A stretch of DNA of 64,000 nucleotides, from positions 124,001-188,000 of the forward strand of contig JADJMO010000005.1 of the NCBI GenBank assembly GCA_016709545.1, in the 5' to 3' direction. The notes under the pieces are model-generated. The model had not been told where the DNA came from. It made no database searches and saw only the letters and a list, made by a program, of their open reading frames with translations. The stretch's first letter is position 1. Each line of letters begins with the position of its first letter. Positions 28,200 to 37,635 of this stretch are shown one piece after another. Made by a program: the position numbers and the translations under genes. This DNA comes from Myxococcales bacterium. GTDB taxonomy: Bacteria; Myxococcota_A; Polyangia; Polyangiales; JADJMO01.

Positions 28200-28811
28200 A
28201 TGCTCGGTCGCAGCCGCCTCTCTGCCTCTGCGCGTCGCGCGCAGCTCATCGACGTCGGGCGCGCCGTGTTCGCCCGCAAGGGGTACGAGGCCGCCTCGGT
28301 GGAGGAGATCGCCGACCGCGCCAAGGTCAGCAAGCCGGTGATCTACGAGCACTTCGGCGGCAAGGAGGGGCTCTACGCCGTCGTGGTCGACCGCGAGATG
28401 GACTACGTGGTGCGGCGGATCTCGGAGTCGATCGCCACGGGCACGCCGCGCGAACGCCTCGAGCGCGCCGCGCACGCGTTCCTGTCCTACGTGAAGGACC
28501 AGCCGGACGGGTTCGCCGTGCTGAGCCACGACGCACCGTCGTCACGGCGGGCGGGGATGACGTCGCTGCTCAACGAGATCGCCGAGCGCGTGGGCGAGCT
28601 GTTCGCGAGCTCTTTCAAGTCAGCGGGATACGATCCGCGCGCCGCGCCGATCTACGCGCACGCGCTGATCGGGATGGTCACGTTCGTCGGGCAGTGGTGG
28701 ACGAACGAGCGCAAGCCGTCGGTCGAGGAGGTGGCTGGCCACATCTCGGCGCTCGCGTGGATGGGCCTGCGCCACCTGCCGAAGCGGCCGGCGCGCGTCG
28801 GAGGCCGCTAG
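28200..28811 (+). CDS. TetR-family regulator, probable control of the desaturase operon
   Basis: The N-terminal helix-turn-helix is typical (RRAQLIDVGRAVFARKGYEAASVEEIADRAKVSKPVIYEHFGGKEGLY). The 150-residue ligand domain has no specific motif. It is divergent from the reductase/desaturase operon over a spacer with a matched operator pair. This layout equals DesT-desCB, in which the regulator senses the saturated/unsaturated acyl-CoA ratio; sensing here is inferred from the layout only. Confidence 0.9.
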   Translation: MLGRSRLSASARRAQLIDVGRAVFARKGYEAASVEEIADRAKVSKPVIYEHFGGKEGLYAVVVDREMDYVVRRISESIATGTPRERLERAAHAFLSYVKDQPDGFAVLSHDAPSSRRAGMTSLLNEIAERVGELFASSFKSAGYDPRAAPIYAHALIGMVTFVGQWWTNERKPSVEEVAGHISALAWMGLRHLPKRPARVGGR

Positions 28812-28827
28812 TCGCGGTTCGCTCCGT

Positions 28828-30015
<1,188 letters not shown>

Positions 30016-30023
30016 GGGGCGGG

Positions 30024-30029
30024 AGCCTA
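30024..30029 (-). promoter_or_regulatory. Minus-10-like TAGGCT before kbl
   Basis: TAGGCT on the minus strand ends eight bases before the kbl ATG, slightly longer than the six-base spacing seen elsewhere. Confidence 0.35.
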
Positions 30030-30116
30030 GCCCCGCGCGCGGCGGGCTTGCCATGGCTCGCCGCGTCAAGCGCGAGGGGTGTGCATCGCGGCGCGGACTC
30101 TAGTAACCGGGGGGCC

Positions 30117-31145
30117 ATGTCGAAGCCTGTGGTCCTGATCACCGGTGCAAATGGCGAAATCGGCAGGTCGCTCCTCGAGCGCCTCCACGCGGACGGACGT
30201 TACGAGGCCGTCACCGTCGACCTCACGCCGCTCCCCGAGCGCTACCGCGCGCTCTGCCGCGAGACCTACGCCGGCAACATCATGGACCGCTACCTGCTCG
30301 ACCAGGTGGCGGCGCACCACGAGATCGAGGTCGTGTTCCACCTCGCGGCGCTGCTCTCGACCCGTGGCGAGCGCGACCCCGAGCTCGCCCACCAGGTGAA
30401 CGTCGAGGGCACCCTCCACCTCCTGCGCGTCGCCAACAACCAGTCGCAGCGGCTCGGCCGCGCGGTACGGTTCGTGTTCCCGAGCTCGATCGCGATCTAT
30501 GGGTTGCCGGACGTGCCAGCCAAGACCAAGGCGGGGCGCGTGGGCGAGGAGGAGTGGAACGTCCCCATCACGATGTACGGGTGCAACAAGCTCTACTGCG
30601 AGCACCTCGGACGGTACTTCACGCGACACTTCCGGCAGATGGGCGCGCTCGCGACCGCGAGCCGGCTCGACTTCCGCGCCATCCGGTTCCCCGGCCTCAT
30701 CTCGGCCGAGACGGTGCCGACCGGCGGCACGAGCGACTTCGGCCCCGAGATGCTGCACGCCGCCGCGCAGGGCAAGCCGTACAAGTGCTTCGTCGGGCCC
30801 GAGGCCAAGATCCCCTTCATGGCCATGCCCGACGCGGTCGAATCGATGCTGCTCCTGCTCGAGGCCGACCGCGAGCGCCTCACCGACACGGTCTACAACG
30901 TCGGCGCTTTCAGCGTCTCGGCCGGTGACATCGCCGCCCGGGTCAAGCAGCTCTTTCCGGCGGCGGACATCACCTACGAGCCCGACCCCGTGCGCGCGCG
31001 CATCGTCGACAGCTGGCCCGAGGACGTGGACGACACGCGCGCCCGCAAGGACTGGGACTGGAAGCCGGCCTACGACTTCGATCGCGCGATGGACGAGTAC
31101 CTGATGCCGGGCATCCGGCGCAGGTATGCTCCCGACAGTCCGTGA
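30117..31145 (+). CDS. NAD-dependent epimerase/SDR-type L-threonine 3-dehydrogenase
   Basis: A 342-residue extended SDR: NAD loop GANGEIG at residues 9-15, catalytic Tyr-Lys pair in MYGCNKLYCE, and Ser in FPSSIAIYG. The middle and C-terminal segments (FRAIRFPGLIS, FVGPEAKIPFMAMPDAV, YNVGAFSVS, DDTRARKDWDWKP) resemble the short-chain-type threonine dehydrogenases of animals and bacteria. It oxidises threonine to 2-amino-3-ketobutyrate, the substrate of the divergent kbl product. A related UDP-sugar epimerase activity cannot be excluded, but the Kbl neighbour argues for threonine. Confidence 0.88.
   Translation: MSKPVVLITGANGEIGRSLLERLHADGRYEAVTVDLTPLPERYRALCRETYAGNIMDRYLLDQVAAHHEIEVVFHLAALLSTRGERDPELAHQVNVEGTLHLLRVANNQSQRLGRAVRFVFPSSIAIYGLPDVPAKTKAGRVGEEEWNVPITMYGCNKLYCEHLGRYFTRHFRQMGALATASRLDFRAIRFPGLISAETVPTGGTSDFGPEMLHAAAQGKPYKCFVGPEAKIPFMAMPDAVESMLLLLEADRERLTDTVYNVGAFSVSAGDIAARVKQLFPAADITYEPDPVRARIVDSWPEDVDDTRARKDWDWKPAYDFDRAMDEYLMPGIRRRYAPDSP
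31125..31130 (+). promoter_or_regulatory. Minus-10 hexamer TATGCT before the 31142 gene
   Basis: TATGCT lies 11 bases before the GTG at 31142 and inside the end of the threonine dehydrogenase gene. It could start a short-leader transcript for the downstream gene. Confidence 0.4.
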
Positions 31146-31921
31146 AACGCCTCGCCGCTGCGCTGTTCGTGCTCGCCCTGTCCAGCCCCGCGCGGGCGGG
31201 CGACGCGGAGGCGTGCGCGCAGGCCAGCGAGAAGGGGCAGCTCTCGAAGCTGCAGGGGAAGCTCGCGGAGGCCCGCAAGGAGTTCCTCGCGTGCATCGTC
31301 GATGCGTGCCCCGGGGTCGTGCGGAAGGACTGCGCGCAGTTCCTCGAGTCGCTCGAGGCGACCCAGCCCACCATCGTGCTCGCCGCGCGCGAGCCGGGCG
31401 GGAACGATCTGGTCGACGTGCAGGTCACGCTCGACGGCGCCGCGTTCGCGCAGAAGCTGGACGGCAAGGCGGTGCGCGTCGACCCGGGGCCACACGTGCT
31501 GGTGTTCCGCAGCAAGGGGCGCGTCGAGGCGAGGCTCGAGGTGCTGGTGAAGGAGGGCGAGAAGAGCCGCGTGGTGGAGGCCACGCTGCCGCTGGTCCCG
31601 AGCGCCGCGCCGCGCCTCACGCCGGTGCGCACGACCCCGGTGCTCGGGTGGATCGCCGGCGGCGTCGCGGTGCTGGCGCTCGGCGGGTTCGTCGGGTTCG
31701 GGCTCTCGGCGCGGAGCGACGTGCACGCCATGCAGGACACGTGCGGCACGCGGTGCCCGCCGGACGACGTGGACCGCGCGCGGCGCAAGGCGCTGATCGC
31801 GGACGTCTCGCTCGGCCTCGCGCTCGTGGCGACCGGGGTGTCGATCTTCGGGTTCGTGCGACGCGGGGGGAGTGAGCCGACCGTGGCGGTGGGGCTGGGG
31901 TCGTTGAGCGTGCGCTTCTAG
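31142..31921 (+). CDS. Secreted or membrane protein with PEGA-like beta domain and two C-terminal spans
   Basis: Signal peptide MKRLAAALFVLALSSPARA, then a helical, Cys-containing region (ARKEFLACIVDACPGVVRKDCAQFLESLE) resembling the TPR-PEGA neighbours found beside kinases. A beta segment follows (VDVQVTLDGAAFAQKLDGKAV, PGPHVLVFRSKG). Two membrane spans enclose a short loop with paired Cys (MQDTCGTRCPPDDV). The GTG overlaps the previous stop (GTGA). Function unknown; envelope location clear. Confidence 0.75.
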   Translation: MKRLAAALFVLALSSPARAGDAEACAQASEKGQLSKLQGKLAEARKEFLACIVDACPGVVRKDCAQFLESLEATQPTIVLAAREPGGNDLVDVQVTLDGAAFAQKLDGKAVRVDPGPHVLVFRSKGRVEARLEVLVKEGEKSRVVEATLPLVPSAAPRLTPVRTTPVLGWIAGGVAVLALGGFVGFGLSARSDVHAMQDTCGTRCPPDDVDRARRKALIADVSLGLALVATGVSIFGFVRRGGSEPTVAVGLGSLSVRF

Positions 31922-31956
31922 GCGAAGCCCAGGCCGAGCCGGCGTCCGCGATGGCA

Positions 31957-31962
31957 TACACT
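31957..31962 (+). promoter_or_regulatory. Minus-10 hexamer TACACT before the cyclase gene
   Basis: TACACT ends exactly six bases before the ATG at 31969, favouring that start over the ATG at 31951, which would put the hexamer inside the coding region. Confidence 0.5.
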
Positions 31963-31968
31963 CCCCCC

Positions 31969-33183
31969 ATGCCCCCTGCCTCGGTCGCGAGCGCTGCCGT
32001 CTCGATCACGAGCCACTTGCTGGACGCGGGGACGCGCAGCCGTGGGCTCGGCGAGACGCTGACCAGCCTTGCGGCGCGGCTGCAGGAGGCGGGCGTCCCG
32101 GTGCGGCGCATGCGCACCAGCGTGACGACCAAGCACCCCGAGCTGTTCGTGCTGGCCGTGATGTGGCACGCCGAGCGCGGGACCGAGGTGCGCGACGGCA
32201 AGCGCGAGCTGCTCTCCACGCCCACGTTCCTCGAGAGCCCCGTCGCCGAGGTGCGCGCGGGCGCGCCGCGGGTGCGGTGCCGGCTGACGGGGCCCGACGC
32301 CGACCTGTCGTACGCCATCGCGCGCGAGCTCGCCGCGGACGGGTTGACCGACTACGTGGTGTATCCGCTGATCTTCGGCACCGGCGAGCGGACGTACTTC
32401 TCGTTCGCGACCGACGCCCCAGAAGGGTTCTCGGACGACCACCTCGCGCTGTTCGAGGCGCTTCTCCCCGTGCTGAGTGTGCGCGTGGAGATCGAGTCGG
32501 CGGGCTACGCGCTCTCCAGCCTCCTGCAGGTGTACCTCGGGCACAACGCGGCTTCACGGGTGCTCGAGGGTGCCTTCCTGCGCGGCACGGGGCAGCCGAT
32601 CCACGCGGCGGTGTGGTTCTGTGACATGCGGGGGTTCACCACGCTCGCCGACCGCCTGCCGGCCGCCGAGGTCGTCACCATCCTCGACCGGTTCTTCGAG
32701 AGCGTGGCGGGGCCGATCGCGCCGCACGGGGGCGAGGTGCTCAAGTTCATCGGCGACGCCGTGCTCGCGATCTTCCCGGTGCAGGCCGACGGCGCCGGCG
32801 CGGCGTGCGAGCGCGCGCTCGCGGCGGCCCACGCGGCGGTGGCGGGGGTGGCGGCGCAGAACGCGATCGACACGATGCCGGCCGTGGACCTCGGGATCGG
32901 GCTGCACGTGGGCGAGGTGATGTACGGCAACATCGGTGCGCCGAACCGGCTCGATTTCACGGTGATCGGCGCGGTCGTCAACGAGGTGTGTCGCGTCGAG
33001 TCGCTGTGTCGGTCGCTCGCGAGCCCGATCCTGATGACGTCGGCGTTCGCGGCGTTGTGCGACCAGGGGCGCGTGGAGAGCCGGGGGGTCCACGCGCTCA
33101 AGGGTGTGTCGGCGCCACAGGAGATCTTCGCGCCAGCGGCGCGGGTGTGGTCAGCCGCAGGCGCGCAGCCAGGGGTTGGCTGA
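31969..33183 (+). CDS. Class III adenylate cyclase with GAF-like N-terminal domain
   Basis: Residues about 1-185 form a sensor region (HPELFVLAVMWHAERG, YVVYPLIFGTGERTYFSFAT). The catalytic domain has both metal Asp (FCDMRGFTTLAD and FIGDAVLAIFP), the adenine-specifying Lys (VLKFIGD) and Asp (LDFTVIG), and the transition-state Asn/Arg pair (NEVCRVESL). It therefore should make cAMP from ATP. No membrane span is predicted, so it is soluble. The start is set by the TACACT hexamer. Its end overlaps the convergent lipoprotein gene by 33 bp. Confidence 0.9.
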   Translation: MPPASVASAAVSITSHLLDAGTRSRGLGETLTSLAARLQEAGVPVRRMRTSVTTKHPELFVLAVMWHAERGTEVRDGKRELLSTPTFLESPVAEVRAGAPRVRCRLTGPDADLSYAIARELAADGLTDYVVYPLIFGTGERTYFSFATDAPEGFSDDHLALFEALLPVLSVRVEIESAGYALSSLLQVYLGHNAASRVLEGAFLRGTGQPIHAAVWFCDMRGFTTLADRLPAAEVVTILDRFFESVAGPIAPHGGEVLKFIGDAVLAIFPVQADGAGAACERALAAAHAAVAGVAAQNAIDTMPAVDLGIGLHVGEVMYGNIGAPNRLDFTVIGAVVNEVCRVESLCRSLASPILMTSAFAALCDQGRVESRGVHALKGVSAPQEIFAPAARVWSAAGAQPGVG

Positions 33184-33930
33184 AGGCAGAGCGGTCTCGA
33201 GCTTGAAGCCGCCCCCGGTCGGGTTGCGCGTCCACCACTGCAGGCCCTGCGGCGGTGTGCCGGTCGGCGTCGGGTTGCCGGTGAGCTCGAGCTGGTAGCG
33301 CGCCGAGTCGTGGGTGATCTGGAAGGCGAGCCGGGTCCCTGCCGGCAGCACCGGCAGCGCGTTGCCGTCGCCGTCGCGGAAGTAGAACGAATACTGGTCG
33401 CCAGCTTCGTTGACCGGGAGCTTGCTCACGCGACCGAGCGGCACCAGCACTCCGGGGCACGGCATGAGGAAGGCCTCGACGGAGATCGTCCCGACGGCGC
33501 CGCCGGCGTCGACCGTCACGCGCCGGAGCTGGGCGATGAGCTTCTCGTGTCGTCCGGCCTTCGAGGTCACGTAGCTGATGAGGTGAGCCTGTTCGCGGCC
33601 GAGGCGCGGTGTGAGGCCCGTGTAGGACGCGAACGCGAACTGCTGTTCGTACGCGCCGGGGGGCGGCGCGGCGCAGGCAGCGGCCGGGATCGTGGTCACG
33701 CAGCCGGCGTCGACGGGAGCCGCGTCGACGGAGCTCGTGCTCGTGTCGTCCCGGCTCGCGTCGGCGTTGCCTCCGTCGATCGGCGGCGTCGCCGCGTCGG
33801 TGCTCCCATCCGCGGTCGCACCGCCGTCGCTCGCCGCCGAACCCGTGTCCGAGGTGCCCTGGGCGACCTGGAACTCCGAGCTCGAACATCCGACAGAGAG
33901 CACCCACACCCACAAGAAAGCGCTTCGCAT
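33151..33930 (-). CDS. Secreted lipoprotein of unknown function
   Basis: A lipobox (MRSAFLWVWVLSVGC) is followed by a long Asp/Ser/Thr/Ala linker to about residue 85 and a beta-rich domain (TSKAGRHEKLIAQLRRVTVDAGGAVG, SFYFRDGDGNALPVLPAGTRLAF, LQWWTRNPTGGGF). No family motif is recognised. The 3' end overlaps the cyclase gene. Confidence 0.65.
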   Translation of the reverse strand: MRSAFLWVWVLSVGCSSSEFQVAQGTSDTGSAASDGGATADGSTDAATPPIDGGNADASRDDTSTSSVDAAPVDAGCVTTIPAAACAAPPPGAYEQQFAFASYTGLTPRLGREQAHLISYVTSKAGRHEKLIAQLRRVTVDAGGAVGTISVEAFLMPCPGVLVPLGRVSKLPVNEAGDQYSFYFRDGDGNALPVLPAGTRLAFQITHDSARYQLELTGNPTPTGTPPQGLQWWTRNPTGGGFKLETALPSANPWLRACG

Positions 33931-33984
33931 GGCCTTGCTGGTGCGGGATCCGGGCCACACGGGATTCTTCCCGGTCGCGCTGGT

Positions 33985-34003
33985 CAGGGCAGGTCCTGCC
34001 CTG
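33985..34003. repeat. Perfect 9-1-9 inverted repeat
   Basis: CAGGGCAGG and CCTGCCCTG flank a single T. It can form a tight hairpin between the convergent-facing lipoprotein and DAGH-repeat genes and may end transcription, although no T-run follows. Confidence 0.4.
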
Positions 34004-34044
34004 CCAACCCGGTTGCGGACCCCGTCACTTCTTGCGTAGTCCGC

Positions 34045-34335
34045 TCACGGAACCACGTGACCCGCGTCCGTCGACTCCACGTGGCCCGCGTCGGTCGACT
34101 CCACGTGACCCGCGTCCGTCGACTCGACGTGACCCGCGTCCGTCGAGAGGGCGTGACCCGCGTCCGTCGAGAGGGCGTGACCCGCGTCCGTCGAGAGGGC
34201 GTGCCCCGCGTCCGTCGAGAGGGCGTGCCCCGCGTCGTTCGCCGCGGAGCGGGGGTCGCCGCTGGCGGCCGAGACGCGCAGGACGACGAAGACGGCGGCA
34301 GCGGCGAAGACACCAACGGTTGCACGGTCGAGCAT
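34045..34335 (-). CDS. Small secreted DAGH-repeat protein
   Basis: An ideal ribosome binding site (AAGGAGG) sits six bases before the ATG at 34335. The 96-residue product has a hydrophobic N-terminal export segment (VGVFAAAAVFVVLRVSAAS), then seven 8-residue repeats starting DAGH (four DAGHALST, three DAGHVEST) and a terminal DAGHVVP. Eight regularly spaced Asp-Ala-Gly-His units might bind metal ions or form a low-complexity cell-wall-like segment; both are speculation. It lies 65 bp after the TM protein of the ECF operon, so it could belong to that regulon. No homolog is known to me. Confidence 0.75.
   Translation of the reverse strand: MLDRATVGVFAAAAVFVVLRVSAASGDPRSAANDAGHALSTDAGHALSTDAGHALSTDAGHALSTDAGHVESTDAGHVESTDAGHVESTDAGHVVP
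34048..34236 (-). repeat. 24-bp tandem repeat within the DAGH gene
   Basis: Seven complete units plus a partial unit encode 8-residue repeats. Two sub-types (ALST and VEST endings) form blocks of four and three, which points to recent block duplication and possible length polymorphism. Confidence 0.85.
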
Positions 34336-34399
34336 GGGCGAGCCTCCTTGGGTTGCAGGATGCCGAACGGACCATGCCGAGGGAGCTGAAGGGCCTCCC

Positions 34400-34999
34400 T
34401 CACTCCAGCGAGCTGCGGGCGGCGAGGCCTTCGAAGCGTTCGCGAGCCGCGGCCGCCAGCCGGCGCTTGCGGCGCAACCAGACGAAGAGCACCGCGTGGA
34501 CCATCAAGGCTACGCCGAGGCCGACCGCGGCCCGCCACGGGGCGCGCCGGTACTGCTCGGCGTGGCTGAGCAGGAGCCACGTGATGCCGGGGATCACCAC
34601 GCCGAACAGCGCGAGGTGGGCGTTCCAGGCGAAGCGCGCCAGCGAGTCGTCGGCCCGCAGGCGGCGCCGCGTGAGCTCGACGTACCGATCGACCGACGCC
34701 CCCTCGACCGCGAGCAGGCCCCAGCGCTCGCCGTAGTAGCGCGCGAGCCAGACGCCGTTGAAGATGGAGAGCGCGACGGCGATCGCGGCGACGGCGGGCG
34801 TGCCGCGGGTGCGCACGACGAGCAGGGTCAGCACCACCGTGGAGAAGGCCGCGCCGAGGGTCTCGTAGACCAGGCCGCGCCGAAGCTTGCGGCCGTCGCG
34901 CGTGCAGCGCTCGGCGAGCGCGTCGAGCGCGGCCGGGTCGCCGAAGGTCTGCCATTCGGCCCGCCAGCCGGCGAGCTCGGGGTCGGATTCGTGGGTCAT
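34400..34999 (-). CDS. Membrane protein coupled to ECF sigma factor (candidate anti-sigma factor)
   Basis: Four hydrophobic spans (for example LGAAFSTVVLTLLVVR, AVAAIAVALSIFNGVWLA and AALMVHAVLFVWL) follow an N-terminal cytoplasmic segment of about 40 residues (SDPELAGWRAEWQTFGDPAALDAL). It overlaps the ECF sigma gene by ATGA, the usual placement of an anti-sigma factor. There is no zinc HxxxCxxC motif, so if it is an anti-sigma factor it is of another type. Confidence 0.7.
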   Translation of the reverse strand: MTHESDPELAGWRAEWQTFGDPAALDALAERCTRDGRKLRRGLVYETLGAAFSTVVLTLLVVRTRGTPAVAAIAVALSIFNGVWLARYYGERWGLLAVEGASVDRYVELTRRRLRADDSLARFAWNAHLALFGVVIPGITWLLLSHAEQYRRAPWRAAVGLGVALMVHAVLFVWLRRKRRLAAAARERFEGLAARSSLE

Positions 35000-35559
35000 G
35001 TCGATCCTTCGTGCTCCTCGAGGAGCACGCGCAGGGCCGCCCGCGCGCGATGGGCGCGCACGGCGACGTGGTTGACGGTGAGGCCGAGGACGTCGGCGAT
35101 CTCCTGGTGATCGAGGCCCTCGAGCAGCAGAGTGACGACCTGCCGGTGAGAGAGCGGAAGCGCGCGCACCGCGGCGAGCAGGCGCGCCTCGCGGTGGCGG
35201 CGCTCGTAGGCGAGCGCGGGGTTCTTGCCCGACGTCGCGACGACGCGGTCTTCGTGGTCGTCCACGTCTTCGGTCGGTCGACCCCGCTTGGCGAGGAAGG
35301 CGAGCGCGCGGTTGTGGGCGACGCGGAAGACGAACGTGCGCTCGGAGCAGTCGCCGCGGAACCGGGGGAGCGCGGTGAAGAGCGCGAGCGCCACGTCCTG
35401 GGCGAGGTCCTGGCGGTCGGCCGCGCTGCGCGCGTAGCTCGCGAAGAGGCGAGAGAGCGGCGCCGCGTGCGCGTCGAGGAGGCGGGCGAGCCGCGCCTCC
35501 AGCGGCTCGCCGTTCTTCTCTTCGAGCGTGGTGCCGGGGTGGGTCATCTCGAGGGTCAC
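34996..35559 (-). CDS. ECF-family RNA polymerase sigma factor
   Basis: A 187-residue sigma-70-family protein with region 2 (DRQDLAQDVALALFTALPRFRG, FVFRVAHNRALAFL) and region 4 helix-turn-helix (LPLSHRQVVTLLLEGLDHQEIADVLGLTVNHVAVRAHRARAAL). Sequence before the start includes a GTAAGG-like block about 30 bases upstream, which could be an autoregulated promoter. A start at 35547 is possible. It heads a small operon with the 4-span membrane protein and perhaps the DAGH protein. The stimulus is unknown. Confidence 0.9.
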   Translation of the reverse strand: MTLEMTHPGTTLEEKNGEPLEARLARLLDAHAAPLSRLFASYARSAADRQDLAQDVALALFTALPRFRGDCSERTFVFRVAHNRALAFLAKRGRPTEDVDDHEDRVVATSGKNPALAYERRHREARLLAAVRALPLSHRQVVTLLLEGLDHQEIADVLGLTVNHVAVRAHRARAALRVLLEEHEGST

Positions 35560-35602
35560 AGAGGGGTAGTCCGGGCTCCCGCGGAAACCTTACGAGCTCC
35601 GT

Positions 35603-36148
35603 TCATTTCAGGCGACGAAGCACCGCCTTGAGGCGACCCTCCACGGTCGACGGACTGCAGCCCTGGATCTCGTTCGCGGGGGACAGCAGGATCTTCATCT
35701 CCACTTGCGCGAAGTCCACCTCGAGGGCGTCGGCGTCGAGCAGGCGTGCGCGGAGCGGCTTGCCCTCGTGATCCGCCGTGAACTCCTTGGTGCAGCCCTG
35801 GCGTGCGCTTTCGTCCGCGTAGGGGTTGGGCTGCGAGAAGGGGCGATAGCGGTCGGTCACCTGGTATCCGCCGCCATCCACGCGCAGGGCGAAGCGCACC
35901 TCCTCGGGCTGGTAGGCGCCGCCCCACTCCTTCGCCGACACGACGTGGAAGGTGTAGGCGTCCCCCTTGGCGCGCACGTCGAACAGACGACCGGTCGTCT
36001 CCGCGCGCCACCGGCCGAGGAGCGAGACCGAAGGCTCGGCCGCGTCGGTCCTGGGCGCCGGCGCGACCGGGCCAGCGTCGTCGCCGCGGATGCCTTCCCG
36101 GCGACAGCCGACGAGGACCACGAGCAACGCGAGGGGCCAGCGAGCCAC
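35603..36148 (-). CDS. Lipoprotein of unknown function
   Basis: The GTG at 36148 yields VARWPLALLVVLVGC, a lipobox, then a Pro/Asp linker and about 140 residues of beta-rich sequence (LGRWRAETTGRLFDVRAKGDAYTFHVVSA, GGGYQVTDRYRPF). Two Cys (residues near 110 and 165) may be bonded. It lies 2 bp downstream of the YghU-like GST stop, so they share an operon. Unrecognised family. Confidence 0.65.
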   Translation of the reverse strand: MARWPLALLVVLVGCRREGIRGDDAGPVAPAPRTDAAEPSVSLLGRWRAETTGRLFDVRAKGDAYTFHVVSAKEWGGAYQPEEVRFALRVDGGGYQVTDRYRPFSQPNPYADESARQGCTKEFTADHEGKPLRARLLDADALEVDFAQVEMKILLSPANEIQGCSPSTVEGRLKAVLRRLK

Positions 36149-36150
36149 GG

Positions 36151-37002
36151 TCAGCCGCGCGGCGGGTCGAAGTCGCTCGCGTCGTGACGCTCGCGGAGCT
36201 GGGTCTCCGGCGGTCCCCACGGGCGGTTCACGCGGCGCCCTCGCTGCACGGCCGGGCGCTCGGTGATCTGTCGCGACCACCGCGCCACGTTCGCGTAGGT
36301 GCCGACGTCGAGGAACTCCTGCGCCCCGTAGATGTCTCCGGTGACCAGCTCTCCGTACCAGGGCCAGGCCGCGATGTCGGCGATGGAGTAGGCGTCGCCC
36401 GCGAGGTAGGCGTGGCCTTCGAGGCGCCGGTCGAGCACGTCGAGCTGGCGCTTGGCCTCCATGGTGTAGCGGTCGATCGCGTACTCCACCTTGATCGGTG
36501 CGTACTTGAAGAAGTGCCCGAAGCCGCCGCCGAGGATGGGCGCGGCGCCCATCTGCCAGAACAGCCACGAGAGGCACTCGGTGCGCCCGCGCGGGTCGGC
36601 GGGGATCAAGGCGCCGAACTTCTCGGCGAGGTAGAGGAGGATCGAGCCCGACTCGAACACCCGCGTGGGCGGGTCGGTGCTGCGGTCCATCAGCGCGGGG
36701 ATCTTCGAGTTGGGGTTCACCTCGACGAACCCGCTGCCGAACTGGTCGCCCGAGAGGATGTCGACGATCCAGGCGTCGTATTCGGCGCCCGCGTGCCCGA
36801 GCGCGAGGAGCTCCTCGAGCATCACGGTCACCTTCACGCCGTTCGGCGTGGCGAGCGAGTAGAGCTGCAGCGGGTGGCGGCCGACGGGGAGCACCTTCTC
36901 GTGCGTGGCGCCGGCGATCGGCCGGTTGATGTTCGAGAAGGCCTGACCGCTGTCCTTGTTCCAGGTCCACACGCGGGGCGGGGTGTAGGGCGCGTCGCTC
37001 AT
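36151..37002 (-). CDS. yghU: YghU-like glutathione S-transferase/disulfide oxidoreductase
   Basis: The 283-residue protein matches the YghU subfamily: WTWNKDSGQAFSNINRPIAG, LQLYSLATPNGVKVTVMLEE, SGDQFGSGFVEVNPNSKIPA, FESGSILLYLAEKFG and GGGFGHFFKYAP. YghU binds two glutathiones and reduces disulfides of small substrates in the cytoplasm. Length and domain order equal the E. coli protein. AGGA precedes the ATG at 37002. It is followed by the lipoprotein gene at 36148. Confidence 0.92.
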   Translation of the reverse strand: MSDAPYTPPRVWTWNKDSGQAFSNINRPIAGATHEKVLPVGRHPLQLYSLATPNGVKVTVMLEELLALGHAGAEYDAWIVDILSGDQFGSGFVEVNPNSKIPALMDRSTDPPTRVFESGSILLYLAEKFGALIPADPRGRTECLSWLFWQMGAAPILGGGFGHFFKYAPIKVEYAIDRYTMEAKRQLDVLDRRLEGHAYLAGDAYSIADIAAWPWYGELVTGDIYGAQEFLDVGTYANVARWSRQITERPAVQRGRRVNRPWGPPETQLRERHDASDFDPPRG

Positions 37003-37068
37003 CGTGTCCTGTCGTTAGCACGACCCAGGCCCTCGATCCTCGACGAGCTCGTGTGTTGGTCCGCGGGC

Positions 37069-37584
37069 TCACTTCCAAACGACACACCCGACCTGCTCCA
37101 CGAACGGGAGGGCCGCGACGCCACAGACGAGCGGCAGGTCACTCTCGGCAATGTAGCGGTGGACGGGTACGTGGCAGAGAAGCCGCGGCGGGTCGCCATC
37201 GTCGGAGATCGAACGGCAGTAGGTCACGCCCGCGCGACAGAGCTCGGCGCCGACACTGCTCCAGTCCCCTTCGACCGTCGCGCGGACCTCGTCGCAGAGC
37301 TGGCCGATCGGGCTGGCGTCGCCGGCGAGGAGATTCGCCTTCGGGCAGGGCCACGAACCAGCGTCCGCCGCATCCGTCGCGCCGGTCTCCGCCGAATCGG
37401 GACCCCCATCGGCGCACTCGTAGTAGGCGGGGTAGCTGATCTCTTCGACCACGTCGCTGGCAGTGTCCCGTGGTGGGAGCGTGCTCGCGTCGTAGAGCGG
37501 GGACGACGATGGAGGGTCGCTGCAGGCGACCATCGCCATCGGCAGGAGGAACGCACCGCGCGAGGCCACGCTGCAGGTTCGCAC
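37069..37584 (-). CDS. Cys-containing lipoprotein, 171 aa
   Basis: Signal and lipobox SRGAFLLPMAMVAC, then an Asp-rich linker (YDASTLPPRDTASDVVEE) and a domain with several Cys (PCPKANLLAG, ELCRAGVTYCRSISDDGD, LLCHVPVHRYI, VCGVA). The start is a GTG at 37584. No enzyme motif is visible. Function unknown. Confidence 0.6.
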   Translation of the reverse strand: MRTCSVASRGAFLLPMAMVACSDPPSSSPLYDASTLPPRDTASDVVEEISYPAYYECADGGPDSAETGATDAADAGSWPCPKANLLAGDASPIGQLCDEVRATVEGDWSSVGAELCRAGVTYCRSISDDGDPPRLLCHVPVHRYIAESDLPLVCGVAALPFVEQVGCVVWK

Positions 37585-37635
37585 GCCAGGATCGGCGATG
37601 CACGTCGGGACTGCGCTCGAGCTGCGCCAAAACGC

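Noticed and set aside
34048..34236. CRISPR array
   Set aside because: The repeats are directly adjacent with no spacers, encode protein in frame and are preceded by an ideal ribosome binding site.
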